Origin: a virus
IMG/VR virus record: IMGVR_UViG_3300037189_017653
Span: 1-22,856 of that record
DNA length: 22,856 bases
Strand: one strand, 5' to 3'
Under the pieces are notes generated by a model, which was not told where the DNA came from, searched no databases, and saw only the letters and a program-made list of their open reading frames with translations. The stretch's first letter is position 1; each line of letters starts with the position of its first letter. The translations under genes were made by a program, and so were the position numbers. Shown piece by piece: positions 1 to 7,315 of this stretch.

Positions 1-55
1 TAATGCCTTCGGCTCTACCTCTTTCCGACAACTGTTGAAAAATATAAGCTGTCAT
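1..55 (-). CDS. Start of an unidentified gene (5' end only, runs off the left edge)
   Basis: On the minus strand an ATG at 55-53 overlaps the stop codon of the upstream nuclease gene in an ATGA arrangement. It opens a frame that stays open to the window edge. The 18 visible residues begin MTAYIFQQLSERGRAEGI. The four-base overlap implies translational coupling with the gp4-like gene, so the product is probably another late morphogenesis protein. The fragment is too short to assign a family. The start is well supported by the overlap; the identity is unknown. Confidence 0.6.
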   Translation of the reverse strand, partial: MTAYIFQQLSERGRAEGI

Positions 56-483
56 TTACCGTAAATATCCTTTTCGGTCATTATTTGAAATTTCCATTTT
101 CGGTCCTTGCAATATTCTTCTGCCGCAGACCATTTGGCGGAATTTACACCCCAAGTATACACTTCATTAATATATCGTTTAGTTGGAGTCTTTTGTTTCT
201 TAGGTTCAATTGTTTGAGCCAAAGGTTTTACTTCGATCATAATCGTTTCTTTATTCTTTGTATTTATTATAAAGTCAGGAAAATATCTATGAATTTTACC
301 ATCAATTGGTGAACGATATTGAACAACATATTCTTCGGATGACCACCATACAATATCTTGATGTGCATCAAAATGAGACATTAGCCGTAATTCCCAACTT
401 GATCTATACACAATATTAGTTGGATTACCTTTGTATTTATTAGGGTTTAAAGGTTTAAAAAAGCCTTGTAGATATTTTGCCAT
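52..483 (-). CDS. gp4: Head-completion nuclease, T4 gp4-like
   Basis: A 143-residue protein close in length to T4 gp4 (about 150) and sharing its order of motifs: an N-terminal K-Y-x-G-(D/N)-P segment (residues 17-21), Y-R-S-x-W-E (26-31), R-Y-F-x-D (66-70), an I-E-V-K segment (83-86) and a C-terminal N-E-(V/I)-Y-T stretch followed by V-N-x-x-K-W. D70, E84 and K86 fit a PD-(D/E)xK nuclease centre, with E31 a possible extra acidic ligand. In T4 this protein acts after DNA packaging, when filled heads are made ready for tail joining, and it has been described as carrying nuclease activity. Here it is transcribed away from the baseplate genes, probably from the left-facing late promoter at 515-522. 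The ribosome site before the ATG is weak. The family assignment is firm; the catalytic role is inferred from the residues. Confidence 0.9.
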   Translation of the reverse strand: MAKYLQGFFKPLNPNKYKGNPTNIVYRSSWELRLMSHFDAHQDIVWWSSEEYVVQYRSPIDGKIHRYFPDFIINTKNKETIMIEVKPLAQTIEPKKQKTPTKRYINEVYTWGVNSAKWSAAEEYCKDRKWKFQIMTEKDIYGK

Positions 484-496
484 TTTGTTTCGTCAG

Positions 497-504
497 TATA
501 AATA
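497..504 (+). promoter_or_regulatory. Late promoter box, right-facing
   Basis: TATAAATA is an exact match to the T4 late promoter element recognised by the phage sigma factor gp55 with the sliding clamp. It lies in the only real intergenic gap, 35 bases before the first baseplate gene. Transcription would start near position 510, giving a leader of roughly 28 bases that contains the AAGGA ribosome site at 525-529. Chance matches are common in such AT-rich DNA; the placement, not the motif alone, makes this call. Confidence 0.7.
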
Positions 505-524
505 AGAATAATAATATTTATTCT
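505..524. repeat. Short inverted repeat in the divergent gap
   Basis: AGAATAA (505-511) and TTATTCT (518-524) are perfect inverted copies around a six-base loop. The stem is seven pairs and AT-rich, hence weak. It lies between the right-facing late box and the AAGGA ribosome site of the gp48-like gene, and it overlaps the left-facing late box. It could be a weak leader hairpin, or simply a by-product of two mirrored promoter sequences. Confidence 0.4.
515..522 (-). promoter_or_regulatory. Late promoter box, left-facing
   Basis: On the minus strand this reads AATAAATA, one base off the T4 late box and matching the looser NATAAATA form used by marine T4-like phages. It is 31 bases before the gp4-like start codon, so the transcript leader would be about 24 bases. 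Together with the box at 497-504 it forms a compact back-to-back promoter pair. Confidence 0.5.
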
Positions 525-538
525 AAGGAAAAATAATA

Positions 539-1612
539 ATGGTCGCACAAGCCGCACTAGCCGCACCTGTTGTAGTACCTGCTTTAATACGAGGCGCCGG
601 GGCTGCGGCTCGACTTGCAAGAGCAGCATCATCACGTTTACAAACAGCGGTTGTTGGTGGTATAGCTGTAGGTGGTGTACTTGCTTTAAATGATGCTGCG
701 TCGCTTTATAATAGCAGAATAAATAAGGCTAATCAATATCAAGAACAGCATGAATTTCCAAATGATTTAACTGGCATTACACCATTTTATATGTCTTTTC
801 TTTTTCAAACATATGAAAAAAGAGCTATTAGGAATTCACCGTTCCTAAGATCACGAGGTACTATTAGATTACCTATTCCCGATTCTTTAAAAGATACAAC
901 ATCCGTAACTTATACACCAACTTCATTTAGTGGTCCAGCCGGATTGGCCGTAGGTGCGGGACTTGAAGAACTTTCAGGACAAGCGCCATCAAGTGGATCA
1001 ATTGAGTCAATTAGAAATGGCGCAGATTTTGCTACAGGTGTCTTTAAAGGTGCTGGCGCCGGTGCTCTTCAGGCTATTTCTGGCCCAGTTGGTCAAGCCG
1101 CACAAGCTTATTATGGTGTCACGCTCAATTCATATCAGACTATTCTTTTTGAAAAACCAAATTTTAAAAGTCATTCTTTTACCTGGAAATTAGTACCAAC
1201 AGATTATGATGAAAGTACTACAATACGTGATATTATTCGAACCTTTCAATATCATATGTTACCTGGTGTAAGTGAAGGTATTGGTTTATTCTTCTCATTT
1301 CCAAGCATGGTTACAGTTAGTTTATTTCCATCAAGTGAATTCTTATATAGATTTAAGCCATGTGTTATTGACAATGTGACAGTAAATTACTCACCGGGAG
1401 CGACACCTTCATTTTATAGAGGTACAAATGGTGCTCCAACGGCTGTTACAATTACAGTTAGTCTAAAAGAGATTGAATACTTTACTGATAAAGACTATGT
1501 AGGAAATAGTTTTAATGATGCAATTGCCGAGGGTAATCAAACAACGAGAAATACGAATCAAAGAAATCAACAAGCTAATTTTGGTGCACAATTTCCTACA
1601 GGTGGGGGATGA
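539..1612 (+). CDS. gp48: Baseplate tail-tube cap protein, gp48-like
   Basis: A 357-residue protein, nearly the length of T4 gp48 (364). In T4, gp48 and gp54 sit on top of the baseplate hub and nucleate tail-tube polymerisation. The C-terminal third has the signature shared by that pair: a phenylalanine-rich region, then F-K-P-C-V-I-D-N-V, V-N-Y-S-P-G, and finally a T-I-T-V-S-L-K-E-I-E strand before the end. An upstream block (P-F-Y-M-S-F-L-F-Q) and the later S-F-T-W-K-L-V-P also fit. The first 60 or so residues are Ala/Val/Gly-rich and hydrophobic, which is unusual for a tube cap. A strong AAGGA lies 9 bases before the ATG. gp53 follows after 15 bases. gp54 is the alternative; position beside gp53 favours gp48. 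Confidence 0.75.
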   Translation: MVAQAALAAPVVVPALIRGAGAAARLARAASSRLQTAVVGGIAVGGVLALNDAASLYNSRINKANQYQEQHEFPNDLTGITPFYMSFLFQTYEKRAIRNSPFLRSRGTIRLPIPDSLKDTTSVTYTPTSFSGPAGLAVGAGLEELSGQAPSSGSIESIRNGADFATGVFKGAGAGALQAISGPVGQAAQAYYGVTLNSYQTILFEKPNFKSHSFTWKLVPTDYDESTTIRDIIRTFQYHMLPGVSEGIGLFFSFPSMVTVSLFPSSEFLYRFKPCVIDNVTVNYSPGATPSFYRGTNGAPTAVTITVSLKEIEYFTDKDYVGNSFNDAIAEGNQTTRNTNQRNQQANFGAQFPTGGG

Positions 1613-1627
1613 TAAGGAATTTAAAAA

Positions 1628-2497
1628 ATGGCTGAAAAATATTTTGAAAAATTTCCTATTATTAGATATAACGGTATACCTGTTCGTAATATTACCGAAC
1701 GTGCAATTGTTTTAAATTCTGTTTATAATAGTCCGATTTTTTACTATCCATATGATATTCAACAAGGTGAGCATCCTGATGAAATAGCTGATCGTTATTA
1801 TCAAGATGAATATATGGGCTGGGTTCTTCATATAACAAATAAAGTTGTTGATCCATATTATGATTGGTATCTTGATCAAGCAACTTTTAATGATTTCATT
1901 ATTAAAAAATATGGTAGTTTGGAAAATGCTACAACAAAAATAAAATATTATAGAAATAATTGGTATTCTAATGAAGGTACAATTTCTATATCTGCTTTTG
2001 AAAATTTAACCTCAACTGCTAAGAGATTTTATGAACCAATTTATGCTGATATTCTTTTTTCTACCACACCGCTTGGATATAGACGAAAACAAATCGATTG
2101 GAAACTTACAACAAATAGTATTGTGCAATATACTGTAAATGGTTCCAGTTTTATAAAAGATGAAATAGTTGATGTATATAATAATACAACTATTATAGGA
2201 AATGGACAAGTTTGCAGTAATAGTAGTTCTTTACTTATGATTCAACATACATTGGGTAATGTGACACAAAATGGTGCATTGCATTATGTTATGGGCAGAG
2301 AAAGTAAAGTTAAAATTCTTTATACTAATGCGACTCTTATAACAAATAATATTCCAACAAATGAATCAACTTATTGGAGTCCGGTTTATTATTATGATTA
2401 TGAGACAGAAATCAACGAAAAAAATAAATCAATTCAAGTTTTGAAAAAACAATATTCAGGTCAAATTGCAAGTGAACTAAGGACTTTGTTAAAATAA
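1628..2497 (+). CDS. gp53: Baseplate wedge protein gp53, enlarged
   Basis: gp53 joins neighbouring wedges to each other and to the hub during baseplate assembly. Residues about 45-85 hold the family core: E-x-P-D-E-I-A, a tyrosine-rich turn, G-W-V-L-H-I, N-K-V-V-D-P-Y-Y-D-W, which parallels the T4 sequence with W-V-L-L and D-P-Y-Y-G-W and is thought to adopt a LysM-like fold. The C-terminus has the expected Y-W-x-P-V then Y-E-x-E-x-N-E motif. At 289 residues it is much longer than T4 gp53 (196). The extra length lies mainly in residues about 150-245, part of which resembles the beta-repeat seen in gp7 and gp8. AAGGA at 1614-1618 is a good ribosome site. The stop codon abuts the next ATG. Confidence 0.88.
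   Translation: MAEKYFEKFPIIRYNGIPVRNITERAIVLNSVYNSPIFYYPYDIQQGEHPDEIADRYYQDEYMGWVLHITNKVVDPYYDWYLDQATFNDFIIKKYGSLENATTKIKYYRNNWYSNEGTISISAFENLTSTAKRFYEPIYADILFSTTPLGYRRKQIDWKLTTNSIVQYTVNGSSFIKDEIVDVYNNTTIIGNGQVCSNSSSLLMIQHTLGNVTQNGALHYVMGRESKVKILYTNATLITNNIPTNESTYWSPVYYYDYETEINEKNKSIQVLKKQYSGQIASELRTLLK
2150..2326 (+). repeat. Beta-repeat module inside gp53
   Basis: Residues 175-233 of gp53 follow the pattern seen in gp7 and gp8: an aromatic residue, then (D/E)-x-V, a loop, G-x-V, an N-S-S-x-L stretch, a short hydrophobic strand, Gly, and a final strand near G-x-x-S-x-x-K-I. T4 gp53 has no counterpart. The alignment is by eye and short, so homology rather than convergent beta sequence remains to be shown. 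Confidence 0.45.
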
Positions 2498-3742
2498 ATG
2501 GGAAATAATATTTCGATTGGTGATGTAAGAGTAGAAAGACTTATTTTAACTTCTTCTCGTGGTTCTCTAACACTCACGACATCATTTTTGTCAGCATCAA
2601 TTTATGAAAGTATTTTTACGCCAGGAATAGTTTGTGATATAACTGTTCTTGATTCGCAAGATATTGTAGGCAATTTGCGCCTGCTTGGCGATGAATTAAT
2701 TGAATTTAATATGATAAGCCCAAGTGATGAAAGAGCAAATTATAAGTTTGCATTGTATGAACGTGGCGAGGGCCAGCAATTAGCAAACCAAAGAGCAAAA
2801 ACATATGTACTAAAATGTGTTAGTATTGAAGCAATGTATGCTCAAAATGAATATGTACAAAAAGGTTATGAAAATGTTCTTAATTCTGAAATAGTTGAGG
2901 ATATAACAAAAACATATCTTCGTTCCGATAAACAAATAATTACAGAACAAACTAAAAGCCCACAAATGTTACCTATTAGTAATTTGAGTCCATATAAAGC
3001 TATTAGCTTAGTAAAATCAAGATCAATATCAGTTGAAAACCAGTCATCATCTTATGTATTTTTTGAAACCAGACAAAATAGTGAACAAATATTTAAATTC
3101 GTTACTATTGAAAATTTATTTGCTACAGAACCAGTTAAAAATTTCACACAATCAAGCGCTATAAATATTAATGCGTTAAGTCCAGATCATGATAGAAATA
3201 TTTTATCATATCAAGCACCTACCGCATTATCGGCTCTTGATCGTATAAGTTATGGTGGTCCAACAAGAGTAACCACATTTAATTTTACTACATGGGAATA
3301 TAATATTAATGATGAACGAGTAAGTGATACAGTTTTTAAAGATGGTGGCGATAGTAGTGGTGGTACTGATGTTTCGAGTGAATTTAAAAGTAGATATTTG
3401 AATCCAAGAATACCACCACAATCATTTATTCCGGTTGATAATTCACAAAGACCTGTAACTTATATTCCTGAAGGAACTCCAGGTTTACAGGCATATATAG
3501 CATTATTATTACAAAATGCAGTAAAGATAAGAGTGCCTGGTGATTTTATTTTAGCTCCTGGGGTTACTATTAATTGTGCATTTCCAAATAATTCTGCTAC
3601 TACCGGCAATGTTAAAGAGGATACAATGCTATCCGGTAAATTTCTTATCTCTAGAATACATCATAAAATAGGTCTTGTCGCCGAAAAACCTAGATATACT
3701 TGTATTGTTGAATGTCTAAAAGGTCGTTATAGAGAGGGTTAA
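2498..3742 (+). CDS. gp27: Baseplate hub protein, gp27-like
   Basis: A 414-residue protein close to T4 gp27 in length (391). gp27 is the trimeric hub that connects the tail tube to the gp5 spike. The N-terminal 60 residues contain a block typical of hub proteins: S-I-Y-E-S-I-F-T-P-G followed by D-I-T-V-L-D-S and a G-D-E-L-I-E-F strand. The C-terminal part has P-G-D-F-I-L-A-P-G, then S-G-K-F-L-I-S-R-I-H-H-K, the usual hub ending in which a barrel strand precedes a conserved His-containing strand. It lies directly before the OB-fold gp5-like gene, as expected for a hub and spike pair. Its ATG abuts the gp53 stop without a gap. Sequence identity to T4 gp27 looks low, so the call rests on motifs plus position. 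Confidence 0.75.
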   Translation: MGNNISIGDVRVERLILTSSRGSLTLTTSFLSASIYESIFTPGIVCDITVLDSQDIVGNLRLLGDELIEFNMISPSDERANYKFALYERGEGQQLANQRAKTYVLKCVSIEAMYAQNEYVQKGYENVLNSEIVEDITKTYLRSDKQIITEQTKSPQMLPISNLSPYKAISLVKSRSISVENQSSSYVFFETRQNSEQIFKFVTIENLFATEPVKNFTQSSAININALSPDHDRNILSYQAPTALSALDRISYGGPTRVTTFNFTTWEYNINDERVSDTVFKDGGDSSGGTDVSSEFKSRYLNPRIPPQSFIPVDNSQRPVTYIPEGTPGLQAYIALLLQNAVKIRVPGDFILAPGVTINCAFPNNSATTGNVKEDTMLSGKFLISRIHHKIGLVAEKPRYTCIVECLKGRYREG

Positions 3743-3745
3743 ATC

Positions 3746-5383
3746 ATGGTTCAGAGAAATCTTGGTCAAAATATGATATATTGGATTGGCGAAGTTGTTG
3801 ATGTAAATGATCCTCACCAATCCGGAAGAGTTAAAATTAGAGTGTATGGCTATCATGATGATAGGACCAATATACCTGATTCCGCTTTACCGTGGGCACA
3901 AGTAACACAATCTCCAACATCTGCAGCTATCGGTAGAATAGGATCAGCACCTGTTGGTCTTGTGGTTGGTTCTCGTGTTGTAGGTTTTTGGGCAGATAGT
4001 AGCGATCTTCAATACCCATTAGTAATTGGCAGTATGGGTAAAGCTGGTGATCCAATAAGTGGTCAAATGTTAAATGGATCACCAGCAATTGATACAAGTT
4101 TGGGTAGTATTCCTCAATCATCTAATGGCAATCCAAATAATCCATATTCTTCATTAAATGATAGCAGAGTTTCAGTTTCGGATATTGATTCGGGTAGTGC
4201 AAATGTTACTTCCGTAAGCAGTAATACAGGCGGGGTACTTACAACTCTTGTAGAGTCAAAGATGGCCAGTGCTACATTACCAACAGTTGCTTCATATAAT
4301 AAAAATAGTAATAACAATGTTTTGGATATTGTTAATGCGGTTGATCCGGTTGGTGCATTATCTTCGCTCCCTTGTTTGAATAATAATCTTATTTCGATTA
4401 GTTCAATACTTAATTTTCTAGGTAATACTGTCCAAGGTGTTGTTTCTGGAATTGTTAATACTGCTGTCGGAGCAATTAAAAACGCTATTTTAAAACTGGC
4501 TCAAAAAGTTGGTTTATTTAAATTATTAGGAACGTTAAATGGCGCTGTTTCAAAAGTGCAAGAAGTACAAAAACTTATTAATACATTAAATGTTAGAGTT
4601 TGCGGCGCCAATCCTATAAATCAAGGTATATTTGATACGGCAAATTATGCGATGGCCTCTGTTATTGGTGGGTTGAATTCCACTGTTGGTGCAATAACTG
4701 GAGGTATTAACAATGTTATTAATTTGGGTACTGGGGCTGTAACCGCTGCTGGTTCTGCAGTTAGTGGTGCCACTAATTCTGCAATAAATTCTTTAATTAA
4801 TTCAGTACCAAAAGTACCTGCGATAGCAGTAGCTACTGCCACATCCCCAAGGCCTTTAACAATTAGTATTGTACAAACGCCACCTGATAATTATATTCAA
4901 CAGTATTACACCATTGATCGCGATCCTTATCCAGGATATATTGAATGGAAAGACCCAACAAGTACCGAGTCTTCAGTTTATACATTAAGAAATGGTGAAC
5001 CAAATTACGCAAATGCACAAGAACATACTACATTTGCAGCACAAAATCATTTTACATCAACTATTGGTGATACATTACTTAGTGGACAACCTTTATCATT
5101 TGATACATTATCACAGGCGGTATCAGGTAGTCTTAATTTTACTCAGGGGTTTGGTTTATCAAAAGTTCTAGGCGCAGGTTTTGGTACGGCTAAAACTTCG
5201 GGTGTTCTTGCAGCACTTATACCTACGGTTATTTCTGGATTAAATACATTATTTCAATCGGGTAATAGTCAGGCCAAATATACTGGCGATACTACCACCG
5301 AATCGGTAAATAATTTTATGCAGTCGCAAGGATTATTGGCAAGACAAAGTGCTTTAATGCGCGCCGGATTAAATAGGACTTAA
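3746..5383 (+). CDS. gp5: Baseplate hub spike protein, gp5-like OB-fold part without lysozyme
   Basis: Residues 10-95 match the N-terminal OB-fold of T4 gp5: W-I-G-E-V-V-D, D-P-x-x-S-G-R-V-K-I-R-V-Y-G, L-P-W-A-Q-V, then G-L-V-V-G-S-R-V-V-G-F and P-L-V-I-G-S-M-G. This domain binds the hub. T4 gp5 continues with a lysozyme domain and a beta-helix in one 575-residue chain. Here no lysozyme motif is visible. Residues about 208-365 are instead Gly/Ala/Asn/Ile-rich with amphipathic or hydrophobic helices, and residues about 385-430 form a Tyr/Trp/Pro-rich segment. The C-terminal part is again Gly/Leu-rich and ends in a charged helix. The needle function appears as the next gene. GAGAGG shortly before the ATG is a good ribosome site. 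The OB call is firm; the role of the remainder is unknown. Confidence 0.82.
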   Translation: MVQRNLGQNMIYWIGEVVDVNDPHQSGRVKIRVYGYHDDRTNIPDSALPWAQVTQSPTSAAIGRIGSAPVGLVVGSRVVGFWADSSDLQYPLVIGSMGKAGDPISGQMLNGSPAIDTSLGSIPQSSNGNPNNPYSSLNDSRVSVSDIDSGSANVTSVSSNTGGVLTTLVESKMASATLPTVASYNKNSNNNVLDIVNAVDPVGALSSLPCLNNNLISISSILNFLGNTVQGVVSGIVNTAVGAIKNAILKLAQKVGLFKLLGTLNGAVSKVQEVQKLINTLNVRVCGANPINQGIFDTANYAMASVIGGLNSTVGAITGGINNVINLGTGAVTAAGSAVSGATNSAINSLINSVPKVPAIAVATATSPRPLTISIVQTPPDNYIQQYYTIDRDPYPGYIEWKDPTSTESSVYTLRNGEPNYANAQEHTTFAAQNHFTSTIGDTLLSGQPLSFDTLSQAVSGSLNFTQGFGLSKVLGAGFGTAKTSGVLAALIPTVISGLNTLFQSGNSQAKYTGDTTTESVNNFMQSQGLLARQSALMRAGLNRT

Positions 5384-5392
5384 AGATATATT

Positions 5393-6214
5393 ATGTCAGA
5401 CCCAAACAACAGACGTCACCCAGAATCTACATTCGAAGCAACATACCCTTATAATCAATCAACGATTACTCGCAGTGGGCATGAGATTCATATTAATGAT
5501 ACTCCAGAAAAAGAAAGTCTGAGAGTTGCCCACACTAAAGGTTCATATGTAGAGATTGATAAAGATGGTAGAACAGTAATTAATTCTGTCGGTAAAGCTT
5601 ATTACTATATGTGTGATGGGTTTACCACTACAGTTGATGGCCATTATGACTTAAAAGTAAAAGGTGTAATGAATGTTAATGTAGACGGATCGGTAAATGA
5701 ACAAACCGCAGGTAATCGCTATACTTCAGCAGGTGGTGAATATACAGTAGGTGTTGGTGGCGCTTTAACACAAATAGTTGTCAGCGATAAAAATGAAGAA
5801 ATCGGCGGTAAAAGTACAATTGCAATTAAAGGTGATGAAAATAAACAAGTTGATGGTGAGTCAGTAACACAAAATAAAGGTTTAAAACTTGATTTATTAC
5901 AAAAAGATTGGGCCGTAAATCAATCTTCTGCTGGTAATATTGAAATCATTAGTGGTGGTAATATACGATTTAAATGTAAGAATTTTGAAGTTGAAGCAGA
6001 TTCAATCACTTTAAAGACCATTGGCGGTGATGTAATCATTACTTCTTCGGCTCAAGTAATATCTACGTCTGCACAACTAACGAGAATTGAAGCAACTACG
6101 GCGCAAATACAGACAACTGGTGGTGATGTAAGTATCACTTCTACGGGCAAGGTAATGTCGACATCCGTCGGTCAAACAATTCTCACCGCAAGCAAGATTA
6201 TTTTGAATGGATAA
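5393..6214 (+). CDS. Spike needle protein, equivalent to the gp5 C-terminal beta-helix
   Basis: Residues 18-70 carry the sequence that leads into the T4 gp5 beta-helix: Y-P-Y-N, then S-G-H-E-I-x-x-N-D-T-P and a segment with G-S-Y-V-E-I-D-x-D-G. The remainder is short alternating strands with many Gly, Val, Thr and Asp, as in trimeric beta-helical needles. Two C-terminal units start G-G-D-V-x-I-T-S about 31 residues apart (near residues 211 and 242), suggesting an internal duplication. The protein would continue the spike made by the preceding OB protein and help pierce the outer membrane. No PAAR tip protein (T4 gp5.4) is encoded nearby. It is nine bases from the previous gene. The needle fold is well supported; a trimer is inferred from the family. 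Confidence 0.82.
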   Translation: MSDPNNRRHPESTFEATYPYNQSTITRSGHEIHINDTPEKESLRVAHTKGSYVEIDKDGRTVINSVGKAYYYMCDGFTTTVDGHYDLKVKGVMNVNVDGSVNEQTAGNRYTSAGGEYTVGVGGALTQIVVSDKNEEIGGKSTIAIKGDENKQVDGESVTQNKGLKLDLLQKDWAVNQSSAGNIEIISGGNIRFKCKNFEVEADSITLKTIGGDVIITSSAQVISTSAQLTRIEATTAQIQTTGGDVSITSTGKVMSTSVGQTILTASKIILNG

Positions 6215-6217
6215 ACA

Positions 6218-7312
6218 ATGACAATAAACCTTTCAGAACTTATTCCAGATGTTGGTTGTCCCGCCACTCTTTTACCAAAACCCGGTGATCTTGCTATACC
6301 ATTAAAAAAAATAGCTTCATTGCCGGCAATATTGACTGTTCTTGGTTATAAAGAAATAGCAGATCAAATTAGAGCAACACTTCAAACAATTGACGATATA
6401 CTTGGCAATTATCCTATTTCCATATCAAAACCTCTTTATAGTGCATTTTCGTCACTTGAAATTGAATGGGAACTTAAAGCAAGGGCGATAGTTTACGAAT
6501 TTAAATTATTTGTTCTTGCAAAATGTCTGGAAATTATTGGTTCAATTATCAGTAATTTAGTTACAATTCCTGTACCATTTCTTGGTAATGTAAACATTTT
6601 ACAACTTTTTACGGATCCTGAATATAGAGCTGAAGTAAAATCAAGAATAACAAATAATTTAAGTGGTGCTGTTGCCGCAGTTGGTAGACTAGGTAAATCA
6701 TTTAGTGGTGAATTTGGTCTTGAAATACCTGAAATGCAAGTCCAAGAAATTTGGTCTTGGTTTGTAATGGAGATGACAAATCTTGCTACGAATATACTGC
6801 ATCAAGCATTAAATGCATTAATTAGTATATTCAATAATATTTGGAGATCTCTAGGATTGCCTCCACTCGTGGCTCTAGTTACTTTAGATATTGAAGCTAT
6901 TATAGAAAGTGCAATTGCATCGGTTTCTAAACTCTTACCGATAGAACAATATTATAAAATGGTAATAGCGGCTTTAAAATCAATTAATATTTTTGGTTTT
7001 AGTCTTTTAGATTTATTAGGTGGTGCTTATGAAGATTTTACAGAATCTGCTGAACTTACAATAAATAGGTTGATATCTGCGGCTAAAGATTTTGCTGTAA
7101 AATGGCCACTTTATTTGATTGAACAATGGCTACAAATTGTGACAGGATTTTTTAATCGTATTGGTCTTGGTGCATTATTACAGTATATACCTTTTACATT
7201 TTGTAGTTTTCTTCAATTAATTGGATTTCCTACTTCTTTTGCTGGATTAATACCAGCTACTTTACCGGTAACAGAAGATCAAATAACACCACCACCAAAT
7301 GTATCAGGATAA
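6218..7312 (+). CDS. Hydrophobic helical protein of the hub region, function unknown
   Basis: I do not recognise a T4 homologue. The 364-residue chain is almost entirely predicted helix, with long Ile/Leu/Phe-rich stretches near residues 94-130, 177-222 and 296-350, several broken by Pro and Gly. It ends in a polar P-P-P-containing tail. There is no signal peptide. It lies three bases after the needle gene and four before gp25, and both neighbours are virion proteins, so it is very probably made late and built into or chaperoning the hub. Possible roles are a hub plug, a tape-measure-associated factor (T4 uses gp26, gp28, gp29 and gp51 for hub assembly) or a protein that enters the host membrane on injection. 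None of these is shown by the sequence. Confidence 0.7.
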   Translation: MTINLSELIPDVGCPATLLPKPGDLAIPLKKIASLPAILTVLGYKEIADQIRATLQTIDDILGNYPISISKPLYSAFSSLEIEWELKARAIVYEFKLFVLAKCLEIIGSIISNLVTIPVPFLGNVNILQLFTDPEYRAEVKSRITNNLSGAVAAVGRLGKSFSGEFGLEIPEMQVQEIWSWFVMEMTNLATNILHQALNALISIFNNIWRSLGLPPLVALVTLDIEAIIESAIASVSKLLPIEQYYKMVIAALKSINIFGFSLLDLLGGAYEDFTESAELTINRLISAAKDFAVKWPLYLIEQWLQIVTGFFNRIGLGALLQYIPFTFCSFLQLIGFPTSFAGLIPATLPVTEDQITPPPNVSG

Positions 7313-7315
7313 GAA

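Noticed and set aside
85-312. Plus-strand open frame opposite the gp4-like gene
   Set aside because: It is fully inside the gp4-like gene on the other strand, has no ribosome site and has no recognisable motif.
539-1612. Assignment as gp54 instead of gp48
   Set aside because: Both share the C-terminal signature, but length and position beside gp53 favour gp48. It is not excluded.
3160-3167. Exact TATAAATA inside the gp27-like gene, with similar motifs at 718, 7060, 11015 and 14984
   Set aside because: All lie within coding sequence far from gene starts. A rough base-composition estimate predicts about ten ATAAATA matches per strand in a window this AT-rich.
6218-7312. Tape measure protein
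   Set aside because: At 364 residues it is far too short to span a myovirus tail and lacks a long continuous coiled coil.
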